A stretch of DNA of 6,636 nucleotides, taken from the NCBI GenBank assembly GCA_030608765.1, contig JAUWDN010000062.1, positions 1 through 6,636 of the forward strand. Direction: 5' to 3'. This DNA comes from Promethearchaeota archaeon. GTDB taxonomy: Archaea > Asgardarchaeota > Lokiarchaeia > Sigynarchaeales > SOKP01. Below are positions 4,055-6,636 of the stretch, in pieces (the first letter of the stretch is position 1; each line of letters starts with the position of its first letter). The notes below the pieces were generated by a model. It was given only the letters and a program-made list of their open reading frames with translations. It was not told where the DNA came from and ran no database searches. A program made the translations under genes and the position numbers.

Positions 4055-4549
4055 ATGCATTACGAAAGAAATGAATACCAGGAAGGTTTTAGTATATGTG
4101 CTCTGATTATCGCGGGTATTTTTCTCTGGTGGGGATTTAATATTTTTTTTAACGAGATGACGAAATGGTGGTGGTTCTTTGGTTTTTTCTGGATCATTGT
4201 CGGGCTATCAATAATTTCAAGCCAAATTTACAAACTAACAAATAGAAGTAAGTTAAGAAATATCGTGAAGCAAGAATTTGAGCAAAATCCTAACATTTCA
4301 ATTGAAATGATTGCTAAAAATACGGGTATCTCTCTTAAGGATGCTCGAGCAATTGTATTAGATTTGAAAGCGAGGGGAGAATTGAGGGGAAAATTTTCAA
4401 CTAAAACAGGTGAGGCTAAACACATTGAAATTGCATCTTCTAATCAAGCACCTTCTGAAGAAAAAGGTAAATATTGTGCTAATTGTGGGACTCCGATGAA
4501 GCGTGAAGGAAACGCAGTATATTGTGCTTATTGTGGAGCGAAATTTTAA
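4055..4549 (+). CDS. two-helix membrane protein with winged-helix domain and zinc ribbon
   Basis: A 164-residue protein of three parts. Residues about 12-32 and 38-58 are two hydrophobic, tryptophan- and phenylalanine-rich membrane helices joined by a very short turn (NEMTK), so both ends should face the same side. Residues about 66-125 look like a winged helix-turn-helix or PCI-type domain: helix LRNIVKQEFEQ, helix ISIEMIAKNTG, recognition-type helix SLKDARAIVLDLKARGEL, then a wing. A linker is followed by a C-terminal zinc ribbon with Cys141, Cys144, Cys157 and Cys160 (CANCG and CAYCG). A cytoplasmic location of the domains is likely, since the winged helix and the Cys4 zinc site suit the reducing interior. 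The role could be membrane-tethered DNA binding or protein-protein interaction. The function is not established, and no partner gene is obvious nearby. Confidence 0.7.
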   Translation: MHYERNEYQEGFSICALIIAGIFLWWGFNIFFNEMTKWWWFFGFFWIIVGLSIISSQIYKLTNRSKLRNIVKQEFEQNPNISIEMIAKNTGISLKDARAIVLDLKARGELRGKFSTKTGEAKHIEIASSNQAPSEEKGKYCANCGTPMKREGNAVYCAYCGAKF

Positions 4550-4559
4550 CTCATTACTC

Positions 4560-4579
4560 TTTTTTTTAATATTTTTTTT
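4560..4579 (+). terminator. double poly-T terminator
   Basis: Two runs of eight Ts (4560-4567 and 4572-4579) separated by AATA lie just after the stop codon of the membrane winged-helix gene. Poly-T tracts in the non-template strand are the normal archaeal termination signal. Confidence 0.6.
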
Positions 4580-4667
4580 AATAATATTTCTTTCAAATTA
4601 TAAAATTTTCTTAATTAATTTAATTCATTAAAGAAAGAAAATTATTTAGCAATGAGAATGTAGTTAA

Positions 4668-4676
4668 TTATATTTA
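4668..4676 (+). promoter_or_regulatory. TATA-like box of the dehydrogenase gene
   Basis: TTATATTTA is centred about 45 nt before the ATG at 4717, predicting a transcript start near 4699 and a leader of about 18 nt that would just contain the Shine-Dalgarno-like GAGGAT. A second AT match, CTATAAAAT (4692-4700), is too close to the start codon to give a leader. Confidence 0.4.
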
Positions 4677-4704
4677 ATCGGAATAAATAACCTATAAAAT
4701 AATT

Positions 4705-4710
4705 GAGGAT
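4705..4710 (+). promoter_or_regulatory. Shine-Dalgarno-like GAGGAT of the dehydrogenase gene
   Basis: GAGG (4705-4708) ends 8 nt before the ATG at 4717, a suitable spacing for pairing with the 16S rRNA 3' end. It is the only clear, well-placed Shine-Dalgarno in this window, and it fixes the start codon. Confidence 0.55.
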
Positions 4711-4716
4711 ATTAAT

Positions 4717-5766
4717 ATGGAAAAAATGTTAGCAGCAGTTTTTCACAAAGGTGATAAAATAGGTGGTGAAATTAAATTAGAGGAAGTTGATATTCCTCAA
4801 ATTACAAAAAGCGATCAAGTTTTAGTGGAGATAAAAGCCTGTGGAATTTGTGGTACTGATTTAAAGATAATGGAGGGAGGGCATCCTGCTAATGATAAAA
4901 CAATTTTAGGGCATGAATTCGTAGGGGTAATTAAAGAAATTGGTGAGAGTGTAAAAGATTTAAAAGTTGGTGATAAAGTTGTTGTTGATCCAAATGAAAA
5001 GTGTGGGTATTGCATAAATTGTAGAAGAGGTTTAACAAATCTCTGTGAACATATGGCTTTGGGAACAACCTTCGGAATCTTTCAACATGGTGGGTTTGCA
5101 AAATTCTGTGTATTACCAAGAAGCACTCTATTTAAACTACCTAATAATATCGATTTTACCGCTGCTGCTTTAATAGAACCTCTTTCTTGCGCTGTTCACT
5201 GCCATAATATTGCAAATGTTAAAGAATCAGATAATGTGGTCATAATTGGCGCGGGCCCAATGGGTTTAATAATTGAATCTGTAATTGTAATGCATCCAAT
5301 AAAGAGATTGATCTGTATAGAAATAGACGAGTGGCGAGGTCAAAAGACTTTAGAACTTGGTGCCGACTTTTTAATTAATCCCGAATCTCATGATGTTAAA
5401 AGTGAGATTATGAGGATAACTAACAACGAGGGCGCTGATGTTATCATTGATGCTGTTGGAATTTCCGAAACTTTTGAAATGGCTACTAAAATTTGGGCTC
5501 CTGGTGCCCGGTTAATTTGTTTTGGACAAGATTATCGAGCTGAAGCAAAAATAAAACCAAACGACATCGTAAGATACCAGCGGAAAATAATGGGATCGTA
5601 TATTGGTTATGCAAAAGATTTTTTAGACGCGATTGAGTTAATAGCTAACAGAATTATAGAAGTTGATAAATTAATAACGAAAGTTATACCTTTAGAAGAA
5701 TTGCTAAAAACGGGATTTGAACTTATGAAGGAGAGAAAGTGCGTAAAAATTATAACAACACCTTAA
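4717..5766 (+). CDS. zinc-dependent medium-chain alcohol/polyol dehydrogenase
   Basis: A full-length (349-residue) member of the zinc-containing medium-chain dehydrogenase family, of the sorbitol/threonine dehydrogenase type. It oxidises an alcohol with NAD(P)+ in the cytosol. Catalytic zinc ligands are recognisable: Cys45 in CGICGTD, His66-Glu67 in LGHEFVG, and Glu154 in IEPLSCAVH. The structural zinc site is complete: Cys96, Cys99, Cys102, Cys110. The GroES-like catalytic domain covers about 1-150. The Rossmann domain follows with GAGPMG (178-183) and an acidic end of its second strand (CIEIDEWRG), which favours NAD+ over NADP+. GADVIIDAVG is the conserved mid-domain strand. The substrate (threonine, sorbitol, galactitol-phosphate or another polyol) cannot be decided, and the neighbours give no pathway clue. 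It appears monocistronic, with its own TATA box and a Shine-Dalgarno that the other genes here lack. Confidence 0.92.
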   Translation: MEKMLAAVFHKGDKIGGEIKLEEVDIPQITKSDQVLVEIKACGICGTDLKIMEGGHPANDKTILGHEFVGVIKEIGESVKDLKVGDKVVVDPNEKCGYCINCRRGLTNLCEHMALGTTFGIFQHGGFAKFCVLPRSTLFKLPNNIDFTAAALIEPLSCAVHCHNIANVKESDNVVIIGAGPMGLIIESVIVMHPIKRLICIEIDEWRGQKTLELGADFLINPESHDVKSEIMRITNNEGADVIIDAVGISETFEMATKIWAPGARLICFGQDYRAEAKIKPNDIVRYQRKIMGSYIGYAKDFLDAIELIANRIIEVDKLITKVIPLEELLKTGFELMKERKCVKIITTP

Positions 5767-5813
5767 TTTTTATCCAAAATTTTTAATTGATTAATAATTA
5801 TAATTATCAAGGA

Positions 5814-5821
5814 ATAAAATT
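5814..5821 (+). promoter_or_regulatory. TATA-like box of the DxNxDGxxD protein gene
   Basis: ATAAAATT is centred about 30 nt before the ATG at 5847, giving a leader of zero to a few nucleotides. No Shine-Dalgarno is seen. Nearby AT-rich alternatives (around 5797-5806) exist, so the assignment is tentative. Confidence 0.35.
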
Positions 5822-5846
5822 TAATTTTTGATCTGTTTATATTCTC

Positions 5847-6389
5847 ATGTCTTTTGATATTTCTGCTCTAAAGGTGCTCTTCAAAAAAATCTTTCCACCT
5901 AAGAAATCTATATATACCGTTGATACTAACGGCGATGGAAAAGCAGATTCGCTCCTAATCAAAGCTTTTAACATTATTATGCCGATTGAAGTTCCAAAAG
6001 AAATTGAACTCGGTGGGTTTGACACTAAAAATTTTGATATAAATAACTTTGATTTATCTGATTATGGCAAAATCTTCCTTGACGATGTTCCAATTAATGT
6101 TTCTAAGAAAGATTTTGATATTGCGAAACTCAAAGACCATTTTGCCTTTTACATCAAGGAAGAAAAATTTACAATTGATGAGTTATTGAGTGGAAAACTC
6201 GCAGGTAGAATTATTGCCTTAGGGGATACTATAAACATTTTAATTAGAATTGACGAGGACGGTTTGGAAAAATTTTCTGAAGGAAAACATAATTTTAAAT
6301 TCAAATCAGAAATAATTCCTATCCTCGAATTCAATTTTGAATTAGGTAAAGAAAACCTAAATCAAAAATTTGAGTCTGTAATTAACTAA
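5847..6389 (+). CDS. hypothetical protein with a calcium-type DxNxDGxxD loop
   Basis: A 180-residue protein that I do not recognise as a family. A DTNGDGKAD segment (26-34) has Asp26, Asn28, Asp30, Gly31 and Asp34 in the spacing of dockerin/EF-hand-type calcium loops. Position 12 of an EF-hand loop would be Leu instead of Glu, so it is closer to dockerin-like loops. A low-complexity stretch of Asp, Asn and Phe follows (about 57-76, with NFDINNFDLSD-like units). The C-terminal half (about 95-172) alternates short strands (FAFYIKEEKFTI, INILIRIDEDG, HNFKFKSEIIPILEFNFEL) and looks beta-rich. There is no signal peptide, membrane helix or cysteine, so it is likely cytosolic and not disulfide-stabilised. 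It stands alone between the dehydrogenase and the CxxC gene, and no role can be assigned. Confidence 0.7.
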   Translation: MSFDISALKVLFKKIFPPKKSIYTVDTNGDGKADSLLIKAFNIIMPIEVPKEIELGGFDTKNFDINNFDLSDYGKIFLDDVPINVSKKDFDIAKLKDHFAFYIKEEKFTIDELLSGKLAGRIIALGDTINILIRIDEDGLEKFSEGKHNFKFKSEIIPILEFNFELGKENLNQKFESVIN

Positions 6390-6419
6390 ATCTAACTATT
6401 TTATCGCTTAGTTTTCTCA

Positions 6420-6449
6420 TTTTCGAATAAATTTCCCATAATTCGAAAA
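6420..6449. repeat. 9-bp inverted repeat TTTTCGAAT/ATTCGAAAA
   Basis: Perfect 9-bp arms (6420-6428, 6441-6449) flank a 12-nt spacer. It lies 31 nt after the stop codon of the preceding gene and about 23 nt before the TATA-like box of the next one. It may be a terminator hairpin for the former or a dimeric regulator site for the latter. The central TTCGAA makes each arm itself palindromic. Confidence 0.45.
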
Positions 6450-6472
6450 ATATTGTAGTTTTTAAGTGTAGT

Positions 6473-6480
6473 TTTAAATA
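6473..6480 (+). promoter_or_regulatory. TATA-like box of the CxxC protein gene
   Basis: TTTAAATA is centred 26-27 nt before the ATG at 6503, so transcription is predicted to begin on the start codon (leaderless). No Shine-Dalgarno is present. This supports 6503 as the start. Confidence 0.5.
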
Positions 6481-6502
6481 TTTGTGCGGGTGTTGAATAG
6501 CT

Positions 6503-6636
6503 ATGGCAATTTTAGACCAAAATGTTCATCCGCAGATAAGCGAGCTAAATGAATACTCGAAGGTTAAAATTACATGTCCCGTGTGCAAAGTATATAAAGA
6601 ATTAATGTTTCCGAAATCCGTAATTAAGGAAGCAAG
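6503..6636 (+). CDS. 5' end of a CxxC (zinc-finger-like) protein, cut by the window edge
   Basis: An open frame runs from the ATG at 6503 to the end of the window, giving 44 codons with no stop. Residues 21-35 read VKITCPVCKVYKELM, with Cys25 and Cys28 in a CPVC knuckle flanked by short strands. This is the first half of a likely zinc ribbon, though the second pair of ligands is not visible. FPKSVIKEA after it would start a strand and helix. The full length and function lie outside the window. N-terminal CPVC modules of this kind often precede other domains in archaeal proteins, including regulatory ones, but this cannot be checked here. Confidence 0.65.
   Translation, partial: MAILDQNVHPQISELNEYSKVKITCPVCKVYKELMFPKSVIKEA

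Noticed and set aside
4228..4425. 65-codon reading frame on the minus strand
   Set aside because: It lies wholly within the coding sequence of the membrane winged-helix protein, has no promoter, and encodes no recognisable domain.
4815..5119. Two overlapping minus-strand reading frames inside the dehydrogenase
   Set aside because: They are antisense to conserved zinc-binding coding sequence, and the translations are low-information.
5837..6334. Minus-strand reading frames opposite the 180-residue hypothetical protein
   Set aside because: The plus-strand frame has a plausible promoter and protein-like composition, while the antisense frames show no motif.
1..6636. CRISPR array, insertion sequence or prophage
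   Set aside because: No regularly spaced repeats, transposase, integrase, terminal inverted repeats with target duplications, or phage genes are visible. The two tRNAs show no duplicated 3' end that would mark an integrated element within the window.

Overview
This is an AT-rich archaeal chromosomal segment. The archaeal assignment rests on two tRNA genes interrupted by introns with bulge-helix-bulge (BHB) folds at non-anticodon positions, TATA-type promoters close to most start codons, mostly leaderless or short-leader genes, and poly-T terminators. Tandem longin-like and roadblock-like proteins sit among small single-gene units, which together with the low GC suggests an Asgard (Promethearchaeota, Lokiarchaeia-like) genome. 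That lineage is inferred and was not tested by any search.

Layout. At 21-127, minus strand, lies tRNA-Asp(GUC) with a 30-nt intron in the T-loop. A divergent promoter region follows, then a class I SAM-dependent methyltransferase (308-874). Two tandem, diverged SCP2-like lipid-carrier proteins come next (1048-1479, 1615-2067). tRNA-Arg(UCG) at 2184-2316 carries two 28-nt introns, one in the D-loop and one in the variable loop. After a 305-nt gene-free stretch rich in TTTTGTTA/TAACAAAA motifs come a two-domain longin-like protein (2622-3422) and a small roadblock/LC7-like protein (3524-3880). Then follow a membrane-anchored winged-helix plus zinc-ribbon protein (4055-4549), a zinc-dependent medium-chain dehydrogenase (4717-5766), a hypothetical protein with a DxNxDGxxD calcium-type loop (5847-6389), and the 5' end of a gene encoding an N-terminal CxxC protein (6503 to the window edge).

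Organisation. All protein genes are on the plus strand, but gaps of about 80-550 nt, each with its own TATA-like element, suggest individual transcription rather than one operon. The clearest functional theme is the longin-like/roadblock pair, whose families regulate or scaffold small GTPases. The SCP2 pair points to lipid binding or transfer. The most unusual content is the three non-canonical tRNA introns in two tRNA genes. Each interrupts a structural arm, and precise removal restores a normal cloverleaf.
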